From positions 14,690,005 through 14,754,004 of the forward strand of contig NC_061804.1 of NCBI RefSeq assembly GCF_021462225.1: a DNA stretch of 64,000 nt, in the 5' to 3' direction. The stretch is from Girardinichthys multiradiatus. Lineage: Eukaryota > Chordata > Actinopteri > Cyprinodontiformes > Goodeidae. Below are positions 1-12,137 of this stretch, in pieces. The notes beneath the pieces were generated by a model. It was not told the origin of the DNA and searched no databases. It worked only from the letters and a program-made list of their open reading frames with translations. The stretch's first letter is position 1. The number at the start of each line of letters is the position of its first letter. The position numbers and the translations under genes are program-made.

Positions 1-1310
1 GCCTCATTGATCTTACTGAAGCTTTCTCAGACCTGCTTACAAATGGCCCCCAGAGAACAGGTCTCTTCTGGCTCATTTGCATTCCCCCTCATCAGCTCTT
101 CACAAGCTTTACCCCATCATCATAGAAGCAATCCTGTCAGAGCATGAATGGTCCAAGAAGTCAATCCTCATCCACTCAGATAACACAGCAGACATATAAA
201 TCATTATTAAAGGCCATTCTCACTCCACAGAAATAATGCAGTTTGTTCGCAGACTTACTCTAATCTCCGTCCAACACCAATTCCTGCTTCTCGCAGCTCA
301 TGTTCCAGGAAATCAGAACAGAATCGCTAAGGGTCTGTCGTGCTTCTCATTCCAGAAATTCTGACTTTTGGCAACAGAATGAGAAACCTTTTAAACCCAG
401 TCCCTCCATTTTCTTCAAAGATCTTCCACTAACTCCACAGCTAGTCAATCTCTCCGAGGCTTCTGAAGAAGCCATCCTCAACAGTCTTGCACCTCACGTT
501 CTGTCAGCCTACTTGTCAGGCTGGAACAGCTTCAAATCATTTCATGCAGCTTATCAACTGCATTTCCCCTCTCTCAATACAACATCTATGTGTCACTTCA
601 GTACATGCTCTCGTTCAGTCCTCAAAATACGTACATCTACCATCCATTAATTCATTACTTTTTTCTTCAAGCTGGTAACAGGTAACAACTGCCCATCTAT
701 TACTCACTGCCACGTACCCATGCTTCTTAAAAGGCTGAAAAAGAAAGAACCCTCAGCCAACACTCAACGCCTACCACTCACATCTGATCTCCTTACTCAT
801 TGCATCGTCACACTGCGCTCCAGCTATCTATCTCCTTCCACTGACCGGATTTTGGATTTGTGTTTCTATTAGCCTTCTACAGCTTCCTGCGGTGCTCACA
901 GTTCGCCTCATCCTCATCCAGGAATGATCCTTCTATTCATCCATGCCTTTAGATATCACCATTCACAGTCACAACACTCTTACCTTAACTCTCCAGAGAG
1001 GTTAAACTGACATTAACTCGACTTAACTCCTTCCTGAACTACGTTCAGTCCAGATTATCCGCAAATGCCTCACCTCAAGATCCATTCTTCATTACAGAAT
1101 TAGGAAGTCCAGCCATAAGATTCTGGTTCACTAAACATTTCCATCAAATTCTGCTAAGGCATATCACCAGAGTATTATTCAGTCCACTCTTTTGGTATCG
1201 GAGCAGCATCTATGGCACCCAGTCAGGGGATCTCGGATCAAACAATTCCAATCCTTGGTCATTGCTCATCCCATGCATACTGTTCATGTACCTGTAATAA
1301 TCTGAGTGAT
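1..1310 (+). mobile_element. DIRS-like tyrosine-recombinase retrotransposon, decayed 3' part
   Basis: Broken reading frames encode the end of a reverse transcriptase/RNase H and then a tyrosine recombinase, the order found in DIRS-type elements, which integrate with a recombinase instead of a DDE integrase. RNase H-like motifs HSDNTAD (about 170-200) and AAHVPGNQNRIA (about 295-330) are visible. The recombinase runs from about 420 to 1300 and ends in HSFGIGAASM (about 1185-1215) and a degenerate LGHCSSHAY box. Family members normally have Arg where this copy has Gly (HSFR to HSFG), so a catalytic residue is lost. Stops and frameshifts occur throughout, for example a stop inside the RNase H stretch near 197. 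The 5' part lies outside the window. Ngaro-type membership is possible; clade not resolved. Confidence 0.75.
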
Positions 1311-2259
<949 letters not shown>

Positions 2260-3447
2260 TGTTAGGATTATGATAATTGATTAATTAATATTGATCAAGA
2301 ATTATAATTTAAAATCATAATTTGAGAAAAATGTATTTCTTAACCAAAATCCTTATTTATTAATCGAAGTCAGAGATGTCCTCTGGTGTTGTAATTGTGG
2401 CTCAAAGCCTTTGATTATTACAATTATTAAATTCTCAGTAATAATTGATAACTATTACTAGATGTCACTGTTTAATCAACCGTTTCACCAAAATGTGGGG
2501 AACTTTGACCTTATTTTGACTCACAAATCACTCTTCCTCAAAATAAACACAAACGCTTTCTCTTTATCTATGTGAATATTTATTAAATCAACAGCCTGAT
2601 ACACCTCACTATTCCGATTTGATAATCTTCACCTAAACAAACATGCAAAGTTTTACATAAAAGGGTAAAATATCTAACTAAACAAAATAAAACAGCATTG
2701 AGTGTGTGTGAACTCAAACCAGCATTTATGGAAAAGCAAGTGATAATATGGTGCTTAGCGGAGCTTTGGGAGCGGCCCCGCCAAAATGTAGCTCAGTGTA
2801 ACACCATAAAGGGTCATAAAACTTCCCCCCAAAGTTGTAGCTCAGTGGACAAAGGATCATAAACTTTTCGGCGGCAGCCAGAGAAAAATGGTGAGTTTCC
2901 ACCATGAAATTCTAACGGTCCAACTTTAAATGTACCTTGAGCTTGCTCTCAGGTGTTGAAACAAAAAGGAACAATATGACGGACCGTCAACAGTCGACTG
3001 GAACAAAAACAAAGATGCCAAATTCGTCTCCTTGAAACCTCGGTCTCCTTGAAACCTCCTTTGTTACGTGTTAAACTCACGTCTTCGATCGGTAAAGTGA
3101 AATTTCTGGCCTTCCTATTCCAAAAACTTCTTTCATGAATTTTCCTTCTCATTGGCCAACGGGGGGAGAATGAATGAAAGTCCACGTGGAATTTCTTCTA
3201 CAGAGTGCTGCGCCCCAGATGCTGTTCCGGTATCCAGCTTGGAAGCAAGGATTAAAGGGAGCTCATTTACTATATAACCCACTGTGACGTCAGAGCTGCG
3301 ACGACCCCATCCTATCAGCCGCAGTGCCCACTGGATTTGTAGTAGCGGACTATTCTGGGGTACAAAATGGCCGATGACGCCGAAAGGCATGGTGGTGTCC
3401 AGCAACGTACAAATTGTCCAATATTCAGCAAACAAAATGGTCCAACA
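2260..3447 (-). repeat. 3' LTR of the endogenous retrovirus
   Basis: Matches 20029-21541 along most of its length, starting TGTTAGGATTATGAT and ending GGTCCAACA on the plus strand. It is 1188 bp against 1513 bp because about 320 bp, corresponding to roughly 20740-21060 of the other LTR, is missing after GTTGAAACA. A minus-strand AATAAA is present near 2580, a candidate polyadenylation signal that would act in the host gene's sense. Confidence 0.9.
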
Positions 3448-3462
3448 TTCCCGCCCAGGGTT
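3448..3462 (-). promoter_or_regulatory. Candidate polypurine tract of the retrovirus
   Basis: Immediately inside the 3' LTR the minus strand reads CCCTGGGCGGGAA and then the LTR start TGTTGG. A G-rich purine run in this position is where plus-strand DNA priming occurs in retroviruses. It is short and imperfect. Confidence 0.5.
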
Positions 3463-3824
3463 CAAGGGGTGAGATGAATCGCAGTCTTTGAAGCTACTGG
3501 GACAATTCTGTCCTTAGCTGAACAATCAGTGATCCGTGGCGCAGCAACACAAACAGCAAACTGTCTCTGTGTTCCTTAAAAGCCTATGATTGGAAAGGAT
3601 AGAGGTTAGCCTGGGCAGGGCTAAACTCTGACTAGCTCATACCTTTCTATGTTGTTCAATGAGAAAATACAAAACAACACATTTCCATTATCATTACATT
3701 CTTTGGTCATCAGCTTTGGTAAGCCTGAGACAAAGTGAAACAACAGTAAAAAGATACAGTACATATATATATGTATATATAAAAAAACAAAATCATAGTC
3801 CATAGCTTATTCGTCCAATTTCCT

Positions 3825-5522
3825 TTAGGCACTGGAACCTGCCTGTGTCACTGGTAAAGGTGGTGCTATGAACCGTGGGGAAATGAATATGAGGGAATCA
3901 ATCCTGACTTGTAAACGCTTAACCTGCCTGTATGCGGTGTGTGCCATTACTGCCGTCACAACCCACCCGATTAAAAGGAGAACTAAAGTAACGGTCCTAG
4001 TATGGGTTTCTGTCCATTCTGTTCCCCTGGGGAATTGAGGGAGAGGTGTGAAGCTTAACTCTGCAGGGGTAAGACTGAACTTAATTAGTTACCTTCCATT
4101 AAAAGTTGTTCTTCAATACTAGCATCAATGCTGAAATTATATCCTTTGAAGGCATCCATAATTTCAATTTCTGTATCATATCAATCGAGATTAAGGTGAT
4201 GAAGGATTATGTCTCCGAGGTGGAGGAGTGCACCCTGGGGTACGGAGACAAACATCGTTTGGTTGGGTAATTTTATCCGGGTAACTGTGTCAAAGCTGAT
4301 CGTAAGATGGCTTCTGTCACTGGTGTGCTTACAAGCCATCGATTACCCGCACGTTCGACCTTGGTTTCAAGTACTACTTTTAGAGTCACTCTAGCCTGAC
4401 AATTTTGTTCAGGAGATCCCTCCCTTAAACCACACTTGTAATCGGTGACGTCTCTAATAAAAGGATTACTTGGGCACATCCAATGAAGGTCCTTGGTTTT
4501 GGTACACAGGTCTAACTTGGGAATTAGATAAAGTTTTGGATCAGCATCGTGGTAAGCTAAGAGTGATGGGGTTTTCAGGTGTACATGTGTATTCTCCTTC
4601 CAAAACCCAACATTTAACACTGTTTTAAGCCTGTATACATTTGTTCTTTCGATGATAGGGAGATTGAGCATAAATCCTTTCTCTAAGTTATCTGGATTGA
4701 TGAAAATTGAATTTGCGCTGCCTAAGCTATAAGCTAGTTGTGTTTGTGGAGGTTGCAAGGTGTCTGTTGTGGTGTACTTTAGGATTTTCTCTACTAAATC
4801 CAGCGGAACTAGGTAAGTAGGTATCCGTCCTTCAGTTGGGCTGTCTACCGATGAACCAACCTCTCTAATCAGGTCTTGCATCAAGTCTCTTACAACCTGT
4901 GTGTACATCAAATGAGGGTTTGCAGTGCATGCAGGGTATTGTTAATAAGACTGGAGCGTAAATTTACAGTGACAACTGTGCCCTGGAGGGTCTTAGTTTG
5001 TGCTTCCAATAGTCTCTGTTGGCGGAGGAGTCTCTGTTGGATTTCCGGCATTTCTTCCTCTAATTCTTGTACGTGCCTCTGAATAGTTTTCAGGCTAACT
5101 GAATTTGCTGCTGAAAGGCCAATGGAAAACACAGATCCCAGCGCCGCTGCTGAGGCTATCAATCCACCTAGGAATCTCTTTGGGCGTTTACTACCACTGA
5201 GGTCCTCGTCGGTGACCATGAATTTCTGCAGTTGTTTGAGGATGTAGATTGTAGTTTGTTTGGCATGGTCTATGGTGTCAGGGGTTTGAGGCCCCTGTGG
5301 TCTTCCTTCAGCCATCAGTGGAGGAAGGCGGATGTGTTTGCGGTACACGTCCCACGGGTCTAGACGTACGAAAACCCTTTGCGAATGAAGTCTACAGTGT
5401 GTAATAAGGAGCCCGGGGGTGTCTTGCAGGACTGTGCCAGTTGGGGGTCCTATCTCTATTACACCGGTTGGCAGAGCGAGTATTGAGCCAACAAGAATGC
5501 CAATCATCCAGATGACCTCCAT
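3825..5522 (-). pseudogene. env: Retroviral Env remnant with F-protein-like layout
   Basis: Candidate start at 5522 with a hydrophobic N-terminus. A furin-type site KRPKR lies at residues 112-116, followed directly by a Gly/Ala-rich hydrophobic stretch (FLGGLIASAAALG) resembling a fusion peptide, then a heptad-like coiled coil rich in Gln, Glu and Leu. The frame breaks near 4910 and continues at 4273-4911 with a Cys-containing ectodomain (CPSNPF, CGLREG). In yet another frame, an 18-residue hydrophobic segment at 3942-3995 precedes a short basic tail and a stop at 3825-3827. The piece before the cleavage site is only about 116 residues and the piece after about 450. That resembles paramyxovirus/baculovirus F-type class I fusion proteins or errantivirus Env more than a standard SU/TM pair. 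Not functional as it stands. Confidence 0.8.
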
Positions 5523-5631
5523 CCTGCAAAAGAGAAATCCTGATGATAGAAGGGAGTTTTATGGGTGGAGTTGTTAGTGGTTAGTGCATGTTAGTGTGGA
5601 TTTATTTGAACATGCACCTATCTGGCTAACC

Positions 5632-7678
5632 CTATGCACTAACCTCTCCTTCCTCCTGTCCGGAGGGGAACCCTGTTCCTGTGGAGGAGAGTGTGTTGTA
5701 GGGTTTGATCTGGTTTGCATGAACCCATTTGTACACCGGGGCCTGTTTGGATTTTGAGATTCTTATTCTGTAGGCCACTGGTGAGAGTTTTCCCACAATT
5801 TCGAATGGGCATGCCCAGCTTGGGAGGAATTTCCTGGAACGCCCAGTTGGTTGAACAAATCTCAAATAGAAAACTTTTTTGCCCACTTCGTATTCACGGT
5901 GGGCTGCGTTCCGGTCATAATATGCTTTTGCGCCCTCTTCGCTGGCTTCCAGGTTCTTTTGTGCCCAAGTGAACGTGGATCTGAGATGCTCCTTCAAGTC
6001 TGTGACATATTGATGTGCTGTGTAGGCAGTTGTCACACTCACATCTTCTGGATGGTACAGCAGATGGAGTGGGAGGGTCATTTGCCTTCCAGTTATCATC
6101 TCAAAGGGTGTTATTCCTGTGGAGCGTTGAGGGGTGGACCGGATGGCCATCAGAACCAAAGGGAGTTTGATATCCCAGTCTTTTCTGTTGCTGCTAACAT
6201 ACTTCTTTAGCATGGCCACTATGGTACGGTTCATCCGCTCCACCGGACCCGACGACTGTGGGTGGTAGGGAATGTGAAATTTTACTTCCACTCCCAGAAT
6301 GTCAAAAAGCGCTGTCATGACATTTGAGGTGAAATGTGTTCCTCTGTCTGAGTTAATGGACAGGGGAAGACCCCACCGGCTGAAAACATGGTTCAGCAAA
6401 AGAACAGCCGTGGTTACAGCTGTGTTGTTTGGTGCAGGTAAGCATTCAACCCACTTAGTGAAACTGCACATCACTGTTAGGAGGTATTTACTACCTCTGG
6501 TCGATTTGGGGATTGATCCAACCCAGTACCTCTCCTCAATGTTATAACCTTGGAGTGCCATCATCCATGTTGGACTGTTGGACACTCTTCCTTCTCTCAA
6601 CCGTTCGCTGTTCAGGAAAGTGACCAGTTGATGGCACGTTTCAATAATCACTTTCTGCCCCCCAATGTAACTGTGGAAATGTTCAACTGCCCAGACTGTA
6701 GAAAGCAGAGCCCTCTCACAGTCTGAGAACCTAACCTCTATGTCACTCAAAGGTCGGCTTGCGTATGTGACAACTCGCATGTCCTGGTCATATTTCTGCT
6801 TCAACGCAGCACTTAGACACTTGGAAGTGAAACTCGCTTCCAGGTAAAACTCCTTGTCCTTATCTGGGTAGGCCATGCAAGGAGCAGAACCACGTTTCTG
6901 CTTCAAGAGCTGAAAAGCATGCTCTTGGGGTTCTCCCCAAGTGAAAGGCGTGTCTTTGCACAGAGGTTCTGTGAGGGATCTGGCCATCTCCGCATTGTCT
7001 TCAATAAACTGGCGGTAGTAGTTACAGACCCCTAAGAAACTTCGAAGTCCAGACACATTCATTGGAGCCTTTATGTCTTGGATGGCCCGGAGCCTGCTGG
7101 CTTGGGGCTTGATGCCGTTTGGGCCCACGGTTAGAACAACGTACTCCACTTTTGTCCGGCACCATTGGCCTTTGGTGAGTGCTAGCTTATGCCCCGCTGC
7201 ACCAAGTTGGTCCAGGACGTGCCGGTGTTCAGCTAGATGTTCCTCAAACGACCTGCTCCTCATAAGGATGTCATCATCGTAAAGGAGGTTTCCCCGGGCT
7301 GAGGCATCAGACATGGCCTTGTGAAGGAAAATGTTAAATTCGGCCGGAGAGTTTGAGTACCCAAAGGGGCACCTGTTCCAGGTATACTGGCAGTTCCCGA
7401 AGGAAAATGCCAACTTGGTTGGCTGGGTCTACCTTCATTGTCCAGAAGCCATTCGCCACATCCACTGTGGAGAAAAAGCAAGCATCTCTCACCTTAGCCA
7501 GCTCCTGGTCCAGGTGAATCATGGGTAAGCGTGAGAGGGATACCTGCTTGTTCAGTGAATGGTAGTCGAGTGTCAGGCGGCATTTCCCGGGTCCCTGGCT
7601 TTTCCTTAGCTGGTTGCCCTGCGTGTGTTGCCAGTGCATACACCACCAGGTTGCCTTCAGCCCCCAGGGTAGCACCAC
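5632..7678 (-). pseudogene. pol: Retroviral pol remnant: RT, RNase H, integrase
   Basis: The N-terminal RT part (7678 down to about 7410) has FSTVDVANGFW, containing the first catalytic Asp. A frameshift leads into a 593-codon stretch (7413-5632) with the RT active-site motif YDDD at residues 45-48, an RNase H-like region at about 185-297 and an integrase core from about 303. Integrase Asp356 (SDRGTHFTS) and Glu392 (VERMNRT) are 35 residues apart, as in DD35E. The position usually holding the first Asp reads Cys (VMCSF, residue 316). RNase H runs almost directly into the integrase core with no HHCC zinc domain, so an internal in-frame deletion is likely. The C-terminal region (about 490-560) looks like an integrase C-terminal domain. 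Ends 110 bases before env. Confidence 0.88.
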
Positions 7679-8144
7679 AGGTGGATTTTGTTGTTAAAAC
7701 CTCATGTCTCTCAATTGTGATCATGTCCGACGGAAACGTGAACAAAACGTCTGGAGAGTCCTGTCTACCAGACACAAATAAGGGCATGTCTCCAATGATG
7801 GGGATGGTTAGCTCGAAGTCATAAAAGGAGCTGTCTAAGAGCATCCCCAGGGGTTTTCTTGTGGTTACCTGGATAGGCACTTGGGTTGGATTCTTCACCA
7901 AAAGATAAATTGAGCGGTTGCTCAGCTCAAGCATGGGCGTGCCACAGACTACCAGGTTCAGTTCCCGGAAGTAGGGAAGAGGTTGAAAGAAAACGTGGGT
8001 GCTCTGAAGCTTCTGTCCCTTTGTGACTATCAGCTGGATCAGTATCCCTGCTGTTTGCTGCGGTATTTGTGAATCGGTCTCACTAATGACCTGGCAGGCC
8101 TGAGGAATGGTTTGTCCTGACAGCATGAGCCCAGGGGTTCCCAA
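7494..8144 (-). pseudogene. Pro-pol linker segment of the retrovirus
   Basis: A 216-codon stretch in a different frame from its neighbours. Its first part is hydrophobic and beta-rich (for example the region around LVKNPTQVPIQVTT) with no catalytic motif I recognise. Its last third overlaps the RT start in another frame and is probably a shadow. It lies where Ty3/gypsy-like and retroviral polyproteins carry the segment between protease and RT. It could be a degenerate dUTPase-like or spacer domain, but I cannot support a function. Confidence 0.5.
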
Positions 8145-8187
8145 GAAGGGACTTGAGGGAGAGTTGGCTCAGGCCTAAACAAGGTGT

Positions 8188-9216
8188 CTAACTGGGCGCC
8201 CAGCCGACCCAGCAGGTCTGCCTCGATGAAAACCGGAGGGTGCAGGTGCTGAGCAATACTAAAGGTATGGGAGAGCAGACTCCGGTTGCCTTCAGAAGGC
8301 GGCGTGGCCAGTCTGCTGAAAGTAGACTATGGCTGCGTTGTGCCTCAATTAGACGTGGGTTTTCCTGGGACAAACGGCCATATAGCTCCCTGCTGATTGC
8401 AGACTTCTCCAACCAAACTGCTAATATCACTTCAGGTGCGAAGGTGTTTTCCAGGTGCACGCCTTCCACCATTTTGGGGTTGTAAGGTTTCACCCATGCA
8501 CTTTTCAGAGAGCAAAGAAATGAGTCATGACTGTGGAGGGCAGTTCCCTGGGAGGTTGGGTGCATTTGTGCACCATGGGTGCCTGAGACTGGCTCTGTCG
8601 AAGGCATGCGCTTTGCTAGAGGTTCTTTGGGCCCTTCCAAGCTGGAAACTTGGTTGATAGCAAAGGGTCGGTTACTGCTTGCACCCAGGGGTTTTGGCAC
8701 CTCCACCTGGGCCCGGAGTTGGCCCTGGTGGCAGTCAATGAGCGGGGCCAGCCTGTCCAGCAGGTCCTGGCCGACAAGGAGAGGCTCTGTGTCCAATGTG
8801 CAAATGTAAATGGGGTGGACCAAAGTCATGTGTTGGAATGAAACATCCAACCACACCCGACTGGTTATATATGATCGGTCTTGGGTGTAGCTGGTGACGC
8901 TTACATCACAACCCTCAACTTGAAATGGTTTACCAAGAGCGAGCATGGCTCTACTCACCTCCTCAAACACCGTTGAGCACATCAGGCTAATTTCTGATCC
9001 TGTATCCAAGAGTGCATTCACCTTGACGCACCCCCCTATAATGGTCGGATAGTATAGGTGACCGGCATGTGTGTTGTGGGTTAGTTTGTCCAATAATTTT
9101 AGGAAGGGAGTCAGGGGTGTTTCTCCTGATGAGGTCCCAAGGGGTTCTTGAGGTTTCTCAGGTTTGTCTCTCCACCCGACCAGATAGACTCTGATTGCCG
9201 TGGAGACGGAGTCCAC
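8188..9216 (-). pseudogene. pro: Retroviral aspartic protease remnant
   Basis: Residues 69-79 read LLDTGSEISLM, the LDTG(S/A) active site of retropepsins, which cut the Gag-Pol polyprotein as dimers. A downstream LLVGQDLLDRL (about residues 146-156) fits the second conserved box, the flap/helix region of the family. The chosen Met at 9216 is simply the first in frame; the true upstream boundary is lost to frameshifts. The C-terminal 150 residues are low in recognisable motifs. Same strand and order as the surrounding gag and pol remnants. Confidence 0.8.
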
Positions 9217-9317
9217 GCCTAGTCATGCTGACAGGGATTTCGGATCTGGTTTACCTGGAGGGTCGGCTTCCTGTTTCGAAGGTTGTGGTGGTGTGGTGGC
9301 GTGACGCACCGCTTCTG

Positions 9318-11114
9318 TCACCATCTTGCGTAAGACCTCCTCCATCTTTTTCCCCATAATCCCTTCTGCGTGTCGGTTCCACCTATTTCCATCAGTCTTA
9401 CCTTTAGGCCTCGCTTGATGGTCAGGGCGTCTGCTGGACCTGGGGTTATCCGGTTTACCAGACTTCGGTTGCCATTCATTGCCAACCCCTCGGTCCTGCT
9501 GACCAAATCAACATTGTTCCCTGAACCTGTTCTTAACGTTGTTTCCTGTTGAAGGCATTTCCTGACCTTCCAACGCAAGGCTGCTTCTTTCAGTCTGGAC
9601 TTGTAAAACCCTAGCCTCGCCCTCTGATCCCTTGGTCGGGCAAGCACGTGTTTCCCATGGCATCTGAGCAATTTTTCAGATGCTCCAGATCCTCAGGGTC
9701 TTTGTTCTGCAATACATAGTAAACATCGTATTGCACACTTTCATGAAGGTTGTGAAGGAAGAGGGATTTAAAAGCATGTTCCTCCTAAATGGCGGGAGCA
9801 TTGCATCCTTGGAAGTAAGCGGATCTCAAGCGCTGGTAATACTCCCTGGGTGTTTAGCTTTTCTTTTGCTGGATAGCGAAAGCACCAAGTGTTGCGCGGA
9901 GGCCCGGTCCATGTACACGGAATATTCTTCCCTTAAAGCTTTGCAGAGCGTTGAATAACGGTCTCGGACTGCAGGGGGCAGGCTCTCCATGAAAACACGG
10001 ACGCTCCTGGATGTTGTCTTCCAGTTGAGCTTCAATTTTTTCTGTGCTGATGGGCAGTACAAATCTAAAAGACAGTGTTCCACTTCCCTAAGATAAACAT
10101 CAATGTTTGACTCTGCATTATTAGGGTTGAAACGCGGGTGCGCAATCCACTCTCAGGGATTGGTGGCGGCCCATCTGAGTCATCATCTAAGTGTTCACTC
10201 CGGCTGCATTCAGGGTGTGTCAGTGCATCACGCCTCATCCTTGGAGGAGGCAGTGGAGGTTGCTCAGGGTACAATGGTGGGCCCTGTGCTCCCCGGATTT
10301 GGGTCTTGGGCAGCGGTTGAGGGCGGTATGAACCATCTGAATCCCAGGGCTGGTTCTCCTGTCGCCTTGGCGAAGGTGAGGAATCGTAGAGGACAGTACT
10401 GTGAGTCAACTTTGACGGCTGCTCGACTCTAAACCTTAAACTATTTACTTCTATTGGATCCACAGTCAGGTATTGTTCATGGCTGCTGAGTACAGTGGGG
10501 TGGGGCACCGCACCACTGAACCTAGTCTGACTATTTACATCTGTTCTGGACTCAGTGGATGTATGGGGAACTCCACAAGCCTAGAAAGGTAATCTCTGGA
10601 GGGCAGTTTCTATTTCCTCCAGATCTGACCTGTAGGTTCTCTCAGGGTATCGCAGGTATGGCTCACCTGCAAAGGTTTCAACCTGTGAGGTGGGTTTCTT
10701 TTTGCCCCCCCAGTCCTCCAAGGATGGGGGAGTGGCCTGGCTGCACTCAACTGTTTCCAACCTATATCCAACTTCTGTTAGTTCACCTCTAAGGACATCC
10801 ACAGTCTGGAAAGTACCATTCAACTCAAACAGCAGTTTAACACGCTGGTCAATTTCCAACAATAACCTTTGCTGATACAACAGAGTGAGCTGTCATAACA
10901 CATCTTCAACCCGTCTGTCTTTTGGTGGGTTCTTAATGACTTGGAGCAACTCCTGAATCCTTGCTTTACATTGCTCAATGCTATAATCATTGAGACCTTT
11001 ACGCTCCTCTGGGGACAACAGAATCAATGACCCAATCGCCACTTGTGCCTGTGTTCCTATGGGGTCCTGCAACATACCCACATGTCCAGCTGCAGTCTGG
11101 GATGTTTTCCCCAT
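9318..11114 (-). pseudogene. gag: Retroviral gag remnant
   Basis: Starts at a candidate Met at 11112-11114 (MGKTSQTAAG). The frame continues through an in-frame TGA at 10893-10895 and another stop at 10581, then a proline-rich section (10065-10508, PPLPPPRM). Frameshifts lead into a capsid-like helical stretch (9826-10083) and a basic segment (9318-9671). No CCHC zinc knuckle was found, so the nucleocapsid part is either absent or too decayed to see. The gag label rests mainly on position upstream of the protease and on general composition. Confidence 0.65.
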
Positions 11115-11284
11115 CTTTGGCCAAAATGCACAATGGCAATACACTGACAATGCAAACAAACAAAACGGTTTAGCTATGAACCACCACTAAAATAAATTAG
11201 CAGCAACGCAAACAGATTATGTTGTTCAGTGATGAATGATCGCTAAAGTTAATTAGCAGCAACACAAACAGACTAAGCTGTTCA
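11115..11284 (-). other. Retroviral leader, proximal part
   Basis: Non-coding leader between the candidate gag start and the hAT insertion point. It contains copies of a roughly 56-bp tandem repeat that resumes on the other side of the hAT at 18962. Confidence 0.65.
11178..11284. repeat. About 56-bp tandem repeat in the retroviral leader, split by the hAT
   Basis: The unit starts near GTTCAGTGATGAATGATC and includes TTAGCAGCAACACAAACAG. One diverged partial unit (about 11178-11220) and one full unit (11221-11276) precede the hAT. A third unit begins at 11277 and is completed at 18970-19014 after the insertion. Removing the hAT and one copy of its target duplication restores a continuous array. 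Confidence 0.75.
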
Positions 11285-11292
11285 GTGATGAA
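11285..11292. repeat. hAT target-site duplication, left copy
   Basis: GTGATGAA immediately precedes the hAT end CAGGGGTGAAAG and is repeated exactly at 18962-18969. Eight-base duplications are characteristic of hAT transposons. Confidence 0.9.
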
Positions 11293-12137
11293 CAGGGGTG
11301 AAAGTTAGCTGGTACAGTCCAGTACTGCGTACCACTAAAAGATTCTGCGCCGGTACGCAGTACCGGGCAGAGGGAAGAACGGGTCTGCTATGAAGCAGTC
11401 ATCCAGAACCAGCTACAGCTGCAAAAATTCACAAGCACACAAAGAACATCAGATCCGCTACGAATAGGCAGTCTAAAACACGACTTAATCTGTTCATAAA
11501 TATAGCTATTTTCCCCTCATTCCAAATAGTTTCTGAACTGTTCTGCTATGCTGGAGCCTCAATGCTCTTGCTTTGCATCTCTTGGCATTTGAGAACGGCC
11601 AGGCTTTAAAACAAGAACTGCTACGTTTAATGTCTGTCTGCTCACTGCTAAATACCCCAGTTAAAAGCAAAGGGAGAGTAACTAGTTGTGTTTCATGTTA
11701 TTTTGCTGAATTACAACAACACAGTACAGCTCGAAAACACCGCTTATGACCAGAGATTTCACATACACTACATGAGAGCGCATGCGCGCTTACCTCCAAA
11801 ACAGAGCGGTTGCCAAGGAGATCGGTGCGCTCGATTTAATGGACTGGGAGATTTTACACAGGCGGTGCACAGACAAAAAACCGCCGCTTGCATTAGGACA
11901 GGACAAACAATAGATCACTTACCATCTACAGACTTAAATAAATAATAAAATAAAATAAAACAACCGAAATGTCAAATTTTTTATTTAAATGAAATCAAAA
12001 CTTGACCACAATGCAGAAAACAATAACTTCTTTGTTCAAAAGAAAAGACGGAAACTGAAAATGAAAAGTTGTGCTTCAGAAAATGGTTAATCATTGTTTG
12101 GTACATGGCAGTTCTTTAACAATTGAAATTATATATA

